NCBI RefSeq assembly: GCF_040436345.1
Contig: NC_133223.1
Span: forward strand, 13,149,613 to 13,213,612
Source of the DNA: Pagrus major
Lineage: Eukaryota > Chordata > Actinopteri > Spariformes > Sparidae
Length of the DNA: 64,000 bases
Reading direction: 5' to 3'
The notes under the pieces were generated by a model. It was given only the letters and a program-made list of their open reading frames with translations, was not told the origin of the DNA and ran no database searches. Below are positions 1 through 25,672 of this stretch, piece by piece; positions within the stretch are counted from its first letter, which is position 1, and each line of letters begins with the position of its first letter. Made by a program: the position numbers and the translations under genes.

Positions 1-5809
<5,809 letters not shown>

Positions 5810-8600
5810 ACGCCAGGATGTTTGGTTCAACCAGCTGCACGGGTACTCTGTAATCACCCCAGACATTCATCCATCTCTCCTCCAACCTGGCAACCTGGTA
5901 CCGAAGGATTTACTTAGCATCACTTCAACATGGAAACTCACCACTGAAGGATTTACCAACCTTGCCTCTGCACTGCGGGGTGTTTTTTTGTTTATTTTTC
6001 AAATGGTCATCCTTCACTGAACACGGCAACCCTTCACTGGAGTCCTGGTCATTCAACAGGCACGTCACCATCAGGCAACCTGCATCAGGAGGATTGCCAG
6101 CTTTCTCTGCCAGTGCTTCAAAATATCACACAAATAAAACCAGAAGGAAGAAAAAGCCTTCGTGGCAAGATTTAATTGCCAAATGTCAAGTCTTCATAAA
6201 GACAAACAAGCACATTTTCAGTCACGAACACACACACACACACATATACACTTTTTGACACTTAGAATTTGTGTGCATACTTCTGTTAGAAGCCATCATA
6301 TCACTTGTGGGGAAGAAAATACTGCTGTTTGTTTGTGGTTTATTTTTGTGCTTTCCCTCCCCTGGATCGTCTTCTGGTGTTACTTCACCCACGCGCACGC
6401 ACGCTAACATACAAGTACACACACACACACATCGTCACTTAGTCACACGGATTCCCGATGGCCGGGCCACCCCAATAACCCTCTCACCCAGTTTAAAGAG
6501 TTAATCCCAGAGCTAAGCCATGATTTAACCACGGACCCCCACTGCCCTCCCAGGGGAGTCCTGGGGCAGGTGGAGGGGCGAAAGGGCTCTAAGGCAAAAA
6601 GAGGACTCCGTGGCAAACTGACTGACGGGACTTCTGACTCAATGACGTCACTTTTTTAACGTGACCTCTGTTGAATTATCAAACTTGTTTAAAAAAAAAA
6701 TCATCAAAAATGTGAAGAAAATGCCATAATTCTCTTTTTATTTCAATATATACAACTGTAAGACCTGCTAAGCGCCTGCTTCTGATTCGGCAGAGCGACA
6801 ACAGTTTTTGTGTTTTTACGGATGTGAACGCCTGTCACGGGAGGAAGCACCTTGAGGTGAAGGCGCAAGAGACTTAAGAGAAGAGGAACATGTCAGCTGT
6901 AGCGTTTATCCCCCTACAGGACGTCCATTTCTGCAGCAGGAGCTTCGTCACGTCCTGTGGTCCAGTGATTGCTCGGGACTCCCCTGTAATGTGAAACTTG
7001 GAAAAGGGGGGGGTTCAACAAAGAAAAAAAAAACAAAAGCAAAAAAAAAGTGTGTCGAGCTCAGATATCGACCTGAATTGCTTATCTGATCTTATTTTAA
7101 TTCTTTTAAATTCTCTCTTCAAACGAATATTTTAGGTTCATGTTTTCAGCTTCTCCTGGTTGAGTCTGTGGAGCTTTCATTTGTTTTTTTGTTTTTTTCC
7201 TTTTCTTCAGTCTTATGCACACGTCTGAGAGGCATATCGATGTCTGCCTGCAGAAAGGGACCTATACTCAATGAAGACTAGACTTATATAACGAGTACAG
7301 GTCCTGACCTTTACAGTACTTAACTACTTTTTCGATGAAGAGGTCACATGTCATCACTCAATTTGAATAATTGTACAAAACAATGTGATGTGTATCTCTC
7401 CTTGCCGTCTAATGAATATATGAATATATTTACCTAAAGCCTGTACAAAGCTGCTGCAGCTGACAGTCGTTGGATGGACGATAACTTTACTGTCAAAGAT
7501 GGCTGGGGAGGGTTTTTCTTTCTTCTTTTTTTTTTTTTTTTGAAGCAATATTTCTTTGTTTCATTGTTTTTATTTTTGACTTGCATATGTATTGTGATGA
7601 CATGCTGATGAATTGGAACAGGCTGTTTTTTTTTTTTCCTTCTCTCTCTTCGTAGTGGTGACGGGATGTTTAAAATGCACCGTCCCATGTCCCAGTTGGT
7701 GTGCGGGTGCGGGTTCACGCTGTCAGATGGTGAACCTCACCCTAACCCTGGTCTCGAAGACTTTGTGATCCTCTGGTTGGCTGCTAACTACTGAGAGGGG
7801 GTCAGAGTAAGGTGGGTGGGGGCGGGTAGGGTAGGGTAAGGGAGGGTCACACTGGGGTTTTAAATATTGGGTGGGGGTTGTTACGAGCAGCCCGACTTGA
7901 TTTTGGGACTAGCTGTTTATTACTGAACAAAACTATGGAGAGGGTGTACAGTCATGAACTAGCAGACTAGACCGAGCCACTTTAAAGATTTACAATTTCG
8001 TTGCCTTGTATCCAAATTGGATACAAGCTTATGTTTGTTGCAAGATTTTTACTTGCTAATGAAAAGTTGTTTTAAATAAAATAATAGGAGAAAAGCAACA
8101 GACAGCGTTTTGGCCTCTGATTGTTTATATCTTTTTATAAATTTTAGATTGAATTTCCTCTCTTTAAGGTGGCTCATTGATGCTTTCAACTCTTGTGCAT
8201 ATTAAAGACAAGAATGAGTTGAAAATCATTGTGCCTTTTGTTTTTCATTTCAACTAAAACTAGGTTTTATTGAATAGAAAAGATTCTTTGAGCAACTGGA
8301 GACTATTGAAATGGGAGATGTGGCTACAGTAACATGTGGCCTCCCTGTTGTTGGAGTTTGCCACGGGAAATGGTCAATGCTGCTCTCTGCTGTTGAGAGT
8401 AACTGCTCCCCTCCAATCTTATTCACTGAACATTGTAACACACCATTTCTCCCACTCATTGCCGCCCCTCCCTCTCCCAAACACCACAAACCATCATTGC
8501 CATATTTCGGTCATGGGATTTTGATCTCATCTCTTCTCATCTCACCCTCAGGACATGATCTGTGTTTCTGATCCTAACCAAAATAAACTTGCTGTTTAGC
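5810..8600 (+). other. kpna3: kpna3 3' UTR (proposed extent)
   Basis: Sequence after the kpna3 stop has no continuing coding signal. Poly(A) signals AATAAA occur at 6133-6138, 8075-8080 and 8582-8587, and ATTAAA at 8201-8206, so alternative polyadenylation is possible. I place the distal end after 8587 by inference; mammalian KPNA3 also has a long 3' UTR. It holds a short CA run (6230-6244), poly-T/poly-A tracts and a G-quadruplex run (listed separately). Confidence 0.5.
7811..7846 (+). promoter_or_regulatory. potential RNA/DNA G-quadruplex in kpna3 3' UTR
   Basis: Seven runs of three or more G lie within 33 nt (7814-7816, 7818-7822, 7824-7826, 7829-7831, 7834-7836, 7840-7842, 7844-7846), separated by 1 to 3 nt. 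This far exceeds the four-tract, loop 1-7 rule for a quadruplex. It lies on the sense strand of the proposed UTR, so the RNA could fold too. Function is inference. Confidence 0.6.
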
Positions 8601-8734
8601 CGTTGGATCCTGCGTGCTTGCAAGTGTTGTGATTCACACATACAGTAGTTTTTAGTCAGATTGAAGTCTGAGCGTTGATGGGTTTCAAGTGTTTTGTGAT
8701 TTTTCTTTTTTTTAAATTTTACCCCTGAATTTAT

Positions 8735-8985
8735 GGCCCATGATAAGAAGGCTCTATGGCGGGTAATTAAAACCATCCAGAACATCATTTGTAACGATCT
8801 ACCGAGCAGTAAAATCAGTGAGGTGCTTGTGTGGAGCTCAAAGGATACTAAAAGTCAACTCTCAGCCCAGCCACAGTCTGTTCACCCTGCTGCCATCTGG
8901 CAAATGATACAGAAGTATCCACTGCCATACCACCAGACTACAGAGCAGCTTCTTTTTTCGGGGTCCTTTAAAGTTCAGCCAAAAA
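8735..8985 (+). mobile_element. LINE (non-LTR retrotransposon) ORF2 3'-end remnant, frameshifted
   Basis: One frame reads ALWRVIKTIQNIICNDLPS. After a frame change near 8880 it continues with a LFTLLPSGK.YRSI segment (internal stop) and TTRLQSSFF. This is the usual order at the C-terminal end of fish LINE polyproteins (R-V-I/V-x-T-A-Q-x-I-I, then LLPSG+RYRSI, then NSFFP). The frame break and stop show it is dead. Only the last part is present, as expected for a 5'-truncated LINE copy. Confidence 0.65.
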
Positions 8986-10689
8986 TGAAAATTCAGGCAT
9001 TATATCATCCTTTAATATTATAATTTATTTTTCTGACATTTTAATTGTCAGGCATTATATAACTTCTCTATTAATATTAGCATAAAGGGACTTCAAACTC
9101 TTTGTTACACAACCGTGTGTTGTAAAATAATGAACCTTGCTAAGACATGCTTCACTTCCTCTCCATGGGTAAGGGCAAAACTGACCATAAGTAAATGGAC
9201 ACTAGCTCTGCTCTTACTTCCTGCCTTTGTTCTTGTGTGGTGCATCTTTTTCATTACAGGTCAGATCTTAGAGCAACCAATAACAGGATGGTGGTCATTA
9301 ATGTTGATTCTTCTCTTTCTTCACGTGATGATGTTTGTGAGTTTATCTGGCAGCTCAGGCGAACCAGTCATGCTGCACAGATGGTTCCAGGTCAGGGCCG
9401 ATTAGGTGGTTGGTGCTAAAAAACGAGGTTATATTGTACACTTAAAATGGCTCATTGTGTACTAAACATGTTTGTTTTGGAAGTGGCATAGATTCCGTTT
9501 TCTGATAGAGGGACGTTATGTGTGTTGGTGGATCTACTCGCTCCAGGACAATGATTAACTCGGCCTGAATTTGGCAGACTAACAAAAACATAAAATAAGG
9601 TAACTGGCCCCTATTAACATTTACTCTGCCTGACCATGATCCAGATTCCCTCATTTACTGTGTGGTCATTTGATTGAAATTTAGGAGGACACATTCAGTA
9701 TAAGATGTAAACTGAAATGCTAAGCCTTTAGAAGGATTTTTACCTTATTATTGGGCCTGTAAGCCGGTATAAAAATACAGTTTTAATACTTGACTCTTAT
9801 ACTACTTATGCCTACATAATGCAATTTCCAAAATAAGTGGATGTAATTTAACTACCACAAACTAACACAGCTAACTTTGTAATATTCCATCAGAGGAAGG
9901 AAGATTTGAGGTTCATTAGGTCCACTTAGGCTGTTCTGGAGCTTTCAGTCGTGTTGCACAATCTTCCTCTGCAGATGGAGATGCCAAGTTGTCACTGATT
10001 ACAGAACTGCATGTGATATGATGGAAACTCCAAAACAGCGACTGTATGGACTTTTTTCAGCTGAGTTCTGGGATGGTTTCTGTGGCTCTGGGCAAAGTCT
10101 AATTACATTGCCGTTTGTAGTCTGCCACGCTCAATGTACCTGATGGGTACGCAACCCAAAATAACCTAGAATCATTTGTGCCCGATGTTTTTTCCTCAAA
10201 AAAGTTCAATTAGCTTCATCATTGGAAAACCCAAGAATCCAATTTATTTGATTTTGCGCTCTGGACTCTTTACGTTTCTTTAATGTATTTTATTTTATTG
10301 TATTTTTTGTATACTTTATTGAATATAATCACAAACAACAAGGCATGTCAGCCATTAAAAGACCTGGATGTGCTGAGTGAAAGAAAACAAACATACAAAA
10401 CAAGCGGTTGCTCATACCACTGGCACTGAGAAATCACAAGGAGCTTTTATCAAGTACCAAAAGCTGTGTTTCTTAAGGGGGAAAAATGTACAAAACTGAT
10501 CGCGAAACGCCGGAAAAAATGGCTTGACCAACACTGTAGCAGACCAAGCAACAGCACTGTGATGGCAGAGGTCCCCCCTGCAGACCGGCGCAGTGCTAAC
10601 ACTGCAAAAACTGCTGAGGAATGGCCCGAGACACATGGCAAAGAGCTCAAGGTGTCGATCTGGCCCCACCTCACAACCCACAAATGATC

Positions 10690-10920
10690 CCCCAACATCC
10701 TGGTACCAGACAAGGAACCTAAAAAAGAAGAAGGTGTCATTACGTCACAGAATCTTGCTTTGGAGTCAGACTTGTGGTGACAGCTGTATTGAAGTCTATG
10801 GGAGATGCATGCAGAAACAAACTAAAACCCAACACATCTACATCGAATGACTTCTGATGAAGAAATGCTTGCAGAAAATGAAAGAACACACATCAGAGAG
10901 TAGGTTAACAACCAACTTTT
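10690..10920 (+). repeat. interspersed repeat, family B, copy 1
   Basis: Closely matches the reverse complement of about 51600-51850: shared segments include AAGGAAC(C/T)TAAAAAAGA, GCTTTGGA, CAGCTGTATTGAAGTCTATG, TGACTTCTGAT(A/G)AAGAAATG and the run ending AGAGAGTAGGTTAAC. The family was not named. The sequence just upstream (10440-10690) may belong to the same element. Confidence 0.7.
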
Positions 10921-11705
10921 TTATCGACATGCTTTTTTTGCTTGGTACACTACAGGACACTCCCAGGGGTCATGTGAGCATGCCTCAGTGGGTCAAAGCC
11001 AATTCAGTCCATGGCAGGGCCTCCATGGATTGGACTTGTTCTGACATGTCCCATGGACGCCCAAAAACACTCATTTATCTAATCTTCTTAATAAACATCT
11101 GATTCTGAAGATAAATTCATGTTAGTCATGTGTTTTTCATTTGCAAAGTATGACTGAATCAAGTGCCTGAGCTGAGGTGAGCTTGTCTTTTTGTCAGATT
11201 ACATGTCGACATGTTTCTTTGTAGCTTACTGTCCCCATACTGTTTATCAAAAAAAACAATGATGTTTTATGGTATTATGGTTCAACACCAAAAAGACACA
11301 AAATCCTGCTTGCACTTCACAGAGAAACTTTCCCCCATCGCGTGAATGTGGAAACAGTCTTCTTGTATTAAACTCTACACGTTAGTCTTCATAGTGAAGT
11401 GAAGAAACAATAAGTAAAACACATTTTTATTTGAAGGGGGATTTAAATAGAAATACCTGATGACAGTATTTCTCTCAGGCTCCTCCAGAGCCAGCAAACA
11501 TAATCTCACTGACGACTGAGCATACTCCATCAGTTCAAGAAAAACTTGTGGTGGACCTTGAACAAAGATGCTTGGCTGTAAATTCTCAGTGTTCAACTGG
11601 AAAAGTGTACTTTTAAAATAAAATATAGTTTTATAGTGTTCAAAATTAATATTTAATTCTAAAATAAAGTATTACGATAAGAATTACATTCAATGTAACT
11701 TAAAT

Positions 11706-12193
11706 TACGGAAGCCCTAAAGGGCCATGCATTCATACATTTTATTTCCTCAGTTATCCCGTGATAACAAGTTAATTTCATTTGTTTTCTCGAGATCTCGA
11801 GTTATTATCTCGAAATAACAACTGCCGTTTTCCCGAGATAACGGGATAATTTTCTCGACATCTCGAGATAACGAAACTTTGTTTTCCCGAGATAACGATA
11901 TAATTAATTTGAGATCTCGAGATAATGACTGCGATATGATAGGCCTGAGATTATGGAGATGCCCAGGACCTCGTAGCTGGTCAGCTATGTAGTTAATGAC
12001 GACATCAGGCGGGAAAACAAAGTTATGTTATCTCGAGATCTCGAGAAAATTATCCCGTTATCTCGGGAAAACGGCAGTTGTTATTTCGAGATAATAACTT
12101 GAGATCTCAAGAAAACAAATGAAATTAACTCATTATCACGGGAAAACGGAGGAAATAAAATGTACGAATGCATGGCCCTTTAGGGCTTCCGTA
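11706..12193. mobile_element. 488-bp palindromic foldback (MITE-like) element
   Basis: The outer ends TACGGAAGCCC and GGGCTTCCGTA are exact inverted repeats, and the arms stay inverted-complementary for roughly 190-200 bp each side around a centre near 11910-12020. The arms are full of CTCGAG, GAGATCTCGAG and TTATC(C/T)CG blocks. A direct 6-bp repeat TTAAAT flanks it exactly (11700-11705 and 12194-12199), which looks like a target-site duplication. No ORF for a transposase. Mobilised in trans by inference. Confidence 0.8.
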
Positions 12194-12480
12194 TTAAATA
12201 ACTTGGTAACAAAAATATAACTTTTGGCCACGAAATAGAAAAATATCCCCTTTAAGTATTAAAGTTATATTTTGTTATCGTGTGTGCAAAAGTTATCTTG
12301 TACGAAGATCATAAAGGAAGAACAGAAGATACATATACGATGACATTTTAGGGGCTCCGTACTAAAATGACCTCAATGTGCAACATCGATAAACTCGTCC
12401 TTCGACTGCTTCATGAACTGATTGGCTCGGTAATCTCTCTGGGCTCAACTCCGTCCGCATTCGATTAGTTTGGTCTTGTA

Positions 12481-12520
12481 GTCACGTGACATTATTTTCT
12501 CCTTACTTCCGGAAATAACC
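12481..12520 (+). promoter_or_regulatory. rcbtb1: rcbtb1 promoter elements: E-box/CLEAR-like and ETS sites
   Basis: GTCACGTGAC (12481-12490) is a perfect palindromic E-box of the USF/TFE3/TFEB type. ACTTCCGGAA (12505-12514) is a palindromic ETS-family site. Both are immediately upstream of the inferred non-coding first exon, and no TATA box is evident. Assignment as promoter is inference from position and motifs. Confidence 0.55.
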
Positions 12521-12659
12521 GTCACAGCAGCAGTGAGCGGCAGCAGCTTCGGCAGAAAGTGAAAATAAATATCGACAGACCTCCTTCCACCGACCTGTGT
12601 GGCAGGTGAAACTGTCAGCCAGAACCGCTCACGACACTGCAAACTGACCCATTATACAG
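12520..12659 (+). other. rcbtb1: rcbtb1 non-coding first exon (inferred)
   Basis: Ends in ACAG followed by the strong donor GTAAGT at 12660, and sits downstream of the promoter motifs. The next exon acceptor is AG 14393-14394, just before the ATG at 14413. The transcription start is not defined by sequence; the left edge is approximate. Confidence 0.55.
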
Positions 12660-13327
12660 GTAAGTGTAACGGGAATGTTCATATTATTCTTCTGTAGTTT
12701 TAAAAGTTGTCTCAAAGCTGTTTTATTCCGCGGTAACCAGTTGAAAAACAAGTTAGCTTAGATGAGAAGGACCGTCCAAACGGATCCGTCTAGCACCAAC
12801 TCCGTTCACTTTCCTGTGTTGTGTCAGCTGGACAGTTTGCTGAATAATGCGTTTGTAACAATAGACAACATTAGCCTGCTCGCTAGCTCACTAACTTGTC
12901 ATTTAACAGTGCAGTGGTGCATGTTTGCTGAGCGTTTAATGTAACGGTACACAGGTGGAGGTTGCTGACTTGGTTTAGCGATGTTGTTGCAACACATAAA
13001 ACCTCTGTGACCTGGATTTTCAACACCCGTAAAGACTGTTGCCTCAGAAATTCTTAAGTCTTCAGGGTTCAAAAGCTGTTTTCACCAATAACAGACTGAG
13101 AGAGACAGAAACAGCATGTCTATGGTTGTAACAGAAAGGAGAAAATCTACCCTAAAGCAGATGCTTATGTGTTTATACCTGACAGTGAAGCTACTGTAAT
13201 GTCAACAGACACAACTGTCTGCTTAAATGTTTTCAGAGCTGGATGATCGACACAGAGCTTGTGACTAGAAAACCTCTGGAGAATCTGTGCACAAACTTTT
13301 CCCCTTAGAGGGCCAAATCTGAAACTT

Positions 13328-13842
13328 AAAGGGTAACTCCACTAGTTTTATACAGTGTGTTATAAAGTGTGTTTACAGATCTCACAATGCAGTAGTACTT
13401 CCCGTACAGATCTTGGGGAGTACTACTGCATTGTGAAAAAAGTAGAAGAAAGCCTTTTGTGGCTACAGAGGAAGCTGCATGTAATCTGATAAACTGCCTC
13501 CAGTGATGTCACTGAGTGGCTTAGTTGCATTGTGGGTAATGTTGACACCATGTTTTGAAGGTGTCATCTCTGGTTCTGCTGTATCTATTTTGATTATTTG
13601 TCAACAGTCCATAATGAGTCCAACAGTGTGGACTGTTTTTCAATACCTGGAGCCTACATTACCCACAGTGCAACTAAGTCACTGAGTGACATCACTGGAG
13701 GCATGTGTTGGATTACATGCAGCTTCCTTGTGAGCCACAAAAGGCTTAATACTACTTTTTCACAGAGGTTAACTAACCACTAAATATACTAACCCAAGAC
13801 CTTTAACACACATTAATGTGTAAAATGGGTGGAGCTGTCCTC
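13328..13842. repeat. foldback MITE-like repeat, family A, copy 2 (most complete)
   Basis: Starts AAAGGGTAACTCCACTAG and ends in the inverted counterpart AATGGGTGGAGCTGTCC. The inner halves carry GATGTCACTGAGTGGC versus the inverted ACTGAGTGACATCACTGG. A secondary hairpin sits at 13383-13435 (arms 13383-13403 and 13415-13435, one mismatch). Located in the first intron of rcbtb1. Confidence 0.75.
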
Positions 13843-14355
13843 TGCCTGCCATGGTCAGATTATGAAAAATAATGATCAGGGATCTACGTATTTATAGAGC
13901 ATTTAATTAAGGAATGTTTATCCGCAGCATGTCTTGCTGATTATAAAACTGAGAGGGAAAATTACATCACTCTCAGGATTTTGACACACACAAGACAAAA
14001 ATCTTACTGTAAGGACCTTTTATATTTACCATCGCTGATCTGTTTTTGCGCTAACGTTACGCCACATGACCTAACTGGTCTCTTATCTCCTCTCTGAGAT
14101 AAGGTGCAATTTTGCAAAACAATTTTATTCTTTGCTGTAAAATTCCTTTTCCAAAGGTTAAAACTTGTGTCACTATGTAAATAATAAGCTCCCAAATCAG
14201 ATTAGTGTGTTTAAATGCTTTGTTATGTCGGTTGATGAATGTCTTTGATGCTCATTGACTGTGACTATATTTTCAAAACCCACTCACATCAGTGACTACA
14301 ACACTGGTATCTTTACCCACCCACGCCCTCTCCCTGTCCCCTGCCATGCCTTTGA

Positions 14356-22985
<8,630 letters not shown>

Positions 22986-24160
22986 CCTCGACCCCTGATG
23001 AATACAGACACAGATGCAGAGATTGCTGTGGCAGCTCCGGGAGTGACTTCTTAAAGGACTTCATCACTCTCGGTCACCTCCACATACCGTCTCTGACAGG
23101 TGGTTACACACAGGAAATCTTCAGATCATCACCATGACTGTCATACCTGTTAGGTCATCTCTTTACAGATTAGAACCAATGCGTTCGTAGCGTGAGCTGT
23201 CCATACCCAAAGTACAAGGCTAAGTCTGACAGGAGGGAGTGCCACTTCACAGTCCAGTAACAGTAGCTGTTTGCCACAGCGCCTGACTTCCTGTTCATTC
23301 ACACATGTTGTGTAAAACAGGGTCTGAAATGCATTGAGAGTTGTTCATTCTGCTAACTTGAAAGATTCTTGCCAGTCGCCTGCTATCACTTTACTTTTTC
23401 TATTATTCTGTTTAATTGACCAAGTTACTTCTTTATTATTTGCACTTGTATTGAAACATTTTGAATATGATTTTGTTCCTCTTCACTAGAAGATCAGTTT
23501 GGATGTGCCATCTGGAATCATGGTTTTCTGGTTGAGGTATGAGGCTGTTTGCACTTGTTATATCCTGACACATACAAGTACTTTTAAGACAAGACAATGA
23601 CATATCAAGATTAGATTAAAGCCATTATTAAGTCTGTTGAGGTCATACTCCATACTCCTCAGATTCAGTCTTAAACTGTGACGGATGTGAAAATGATCAT
23701 CTATGAGCTACGTTTGTGGATTCTATTGGTTGGAAAGTATTATATAATGAAGCTTTAACTCCACAACATCATAAAGCTTCTTTAGTGTTATTTTTATCAC
23801 ACAAAACACTTCAGTTGGTGTTAAGAGGCAGTTAAAAGTGCCTGGTTGCCAGCTGAAACATGTATGAGGCCATTAAAAAATGGGTTTACAGTGAGGCATG
23901 TAACTCGTAAGGGCCTGAACACCTTTTCATCCACATGACATATCTACTGTAGCATGTTGAAAACAATATTTTACAGTATTAACATTTTTAAAGTTAAGTG
24001 ATATCTGCACTACTGCTGTATTTTTAAGAACATGTGTGCTAATTCCTATGCAGTACCTTTATACTTTAAAATCAATAATTATGTCTAATTGGTTGATTAT
24101 CATGTGCCAGTAAATTTTGTGACCTTTGCAAGCAAATTAATAAAAAGACTGTTTTCTGTC
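22986..24160 (+). other. rcbtb1: rcbtb1 3' UTR (proposed)
   Basis: No coding signal follows the stop. AATAAA at 24139-24144 is a good poly(A) signal; a further AATAAA at 24979-24984 is a possible distal alternative that would run toward the convergent phf11-like gene. Confidence 0.55.
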
Positions 24161-25672
24161 AAGTATTTCTGAGTTTTCGAACATATTGCAACTAACACAA
24201 TAAGCTCATCTCTCTATTGTGCATCTATGAATCATCATAAACCACAAGATGCAAACCATCTATATGCAGACAATATGCAGCAAATCCACCACCAAAAAGT
24301 GTTTGTTTTTTCATCATGTAAAACACAATTTTTTTGTAAAATGTTCTTGCAAAGAAGATCACATAGTTTGTTTCAAGTGTAAGCAACAAAAACATTTTTT
24401 CAATAGGGTTTACTTTGACTATGGTTTGGTTTCTTTCTGGCATCAGACCAACAGATTGTTCTGATTATTCCAACATTAATGTCCTGGAGTGTGTCTCATG
24501 CATTATGCAATTATTATGCATTATTATCTTATGAAAAGTGTGACAAACTAAGCAAAACACGGCTCAAGAATAACAACGAATAAACAACAAATTGCAGCTT
24601 CATATGAACGTTTATAATTTTTAACTGAACCAGTTATGAACAATGTTTTCCTGAACAAGAAGACTAAACATGAACTCTTCTTTGAGCAATAACGGACTCT
24701 TCTGGACTCCTCTGTACCATCAGGATACAGAAACAAATACTGAACTGTAAACTGCTGCATTATTTTAGTCTTACTCAAATTAAGTCTTGATTTAACAAGT
24801 TTACTGTAAATATGATCAAGTCAAAATACTGCTGCATCAGACCAGATAGGCCACTAACTGACAACAATACAAGTGACATAAGGCTGAGGAAGAACTGCAC
24901 ATAAATATTAACCAACAGAGGTAAAAAAAAAAAAAAAAGTACTTGGTTTGGTATAAAGACAAACTCTATTATTGTCACAATAAAGCTGTTCCTTTATAAT
25001 ATAATTCTTCATATTTTCTCCCTACTCTTTCCAAAATGGAAATGGGCCGTTTTGACCCTGAAATCCCAACTCAGACAATCACAAATAGCTACACAGAAAT
25101 ATATGAAAACATTTTAAACATATTCACAAAACGTTTTGCCTCTTCCTTTTGTTGGGTGGATTTTGGATTTTCAGTACCTAAAGAAAGTGCGAATGGCACA
25201 CAATATCTCAGCTCAACAAAATTACAAGGAACAAACTTCAGTACAAAAATATTAGTAAAAATACCACATCTTCACATCTTAACAATTCAGCAGACTTGGT
25301 TAATGAGGTACGGTTGGATATGGAACATTTGTAATACAGTTTTTTTTGTTGAATGTTTTTTGTAATATGACACATTTCTGTGCGACTTCTAATCTAAATG
25401 AAACTGTACTATTAACAACACATCGTGATAACATAAGGAAATCTGAGACCAGTGGCTTGAGAATGATCACTGACAAATATATATATGAAATGCGGTTTTG
25501 TATTTCCACATCCAGCCCTATTCACTGTCTTAAATATTAAGGCATAATCATTAAAAAAATATATACATAGACTGTTTGTATGAAATATTAAAAAAGACAC
25601 TGAGTAACTAACAAAAAAGAAGAGACAGTAAACTGTACACACTGATGTCCATGTTGTTTGCTGCTGATGGAC
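24161..25672. other. convergent rcbtb1 / phf11-like intergenic and 3' UTR interval
   Basis: AT-rich, with no supported gene. It must hold the 3' UTR of the minus-strand phf11-like gene; I could not choose a convincing AATAAA on the minus strand. Short ORFs in all frames look random. Confidence 0.5.

Larger units (their letters stand above)
8601..12480. other. kpna3-rcbtb1 intergenic region
   Basis: No gene was recognised. In human this interval carries EBPL and ARL11; no reading frame here resembles either. It contains the LINE remnant, the repeat shared with 51.6 kb and the 488-bp palindrome (separate entries). The stretch 9000-10300 is AT-rich with only short unconvincing ORFs. Confidence 0.6.

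Noticed and set aside
9115..9405. 96-codon frame with hydrophobic runs (LLLPAFVLVWCIFF) that might be a membrane protein such as EBPL
   Set aside because: No EBP-family motifs and no exon partners; hydrophobicity comes from a T-rich stretch.
25036..25365. 109-codon open frame between rcbtb1 and phf11-like
   Set aside because: AT-rich with random-looking composition and no homology recognised; it lies in the convergent 3' region.
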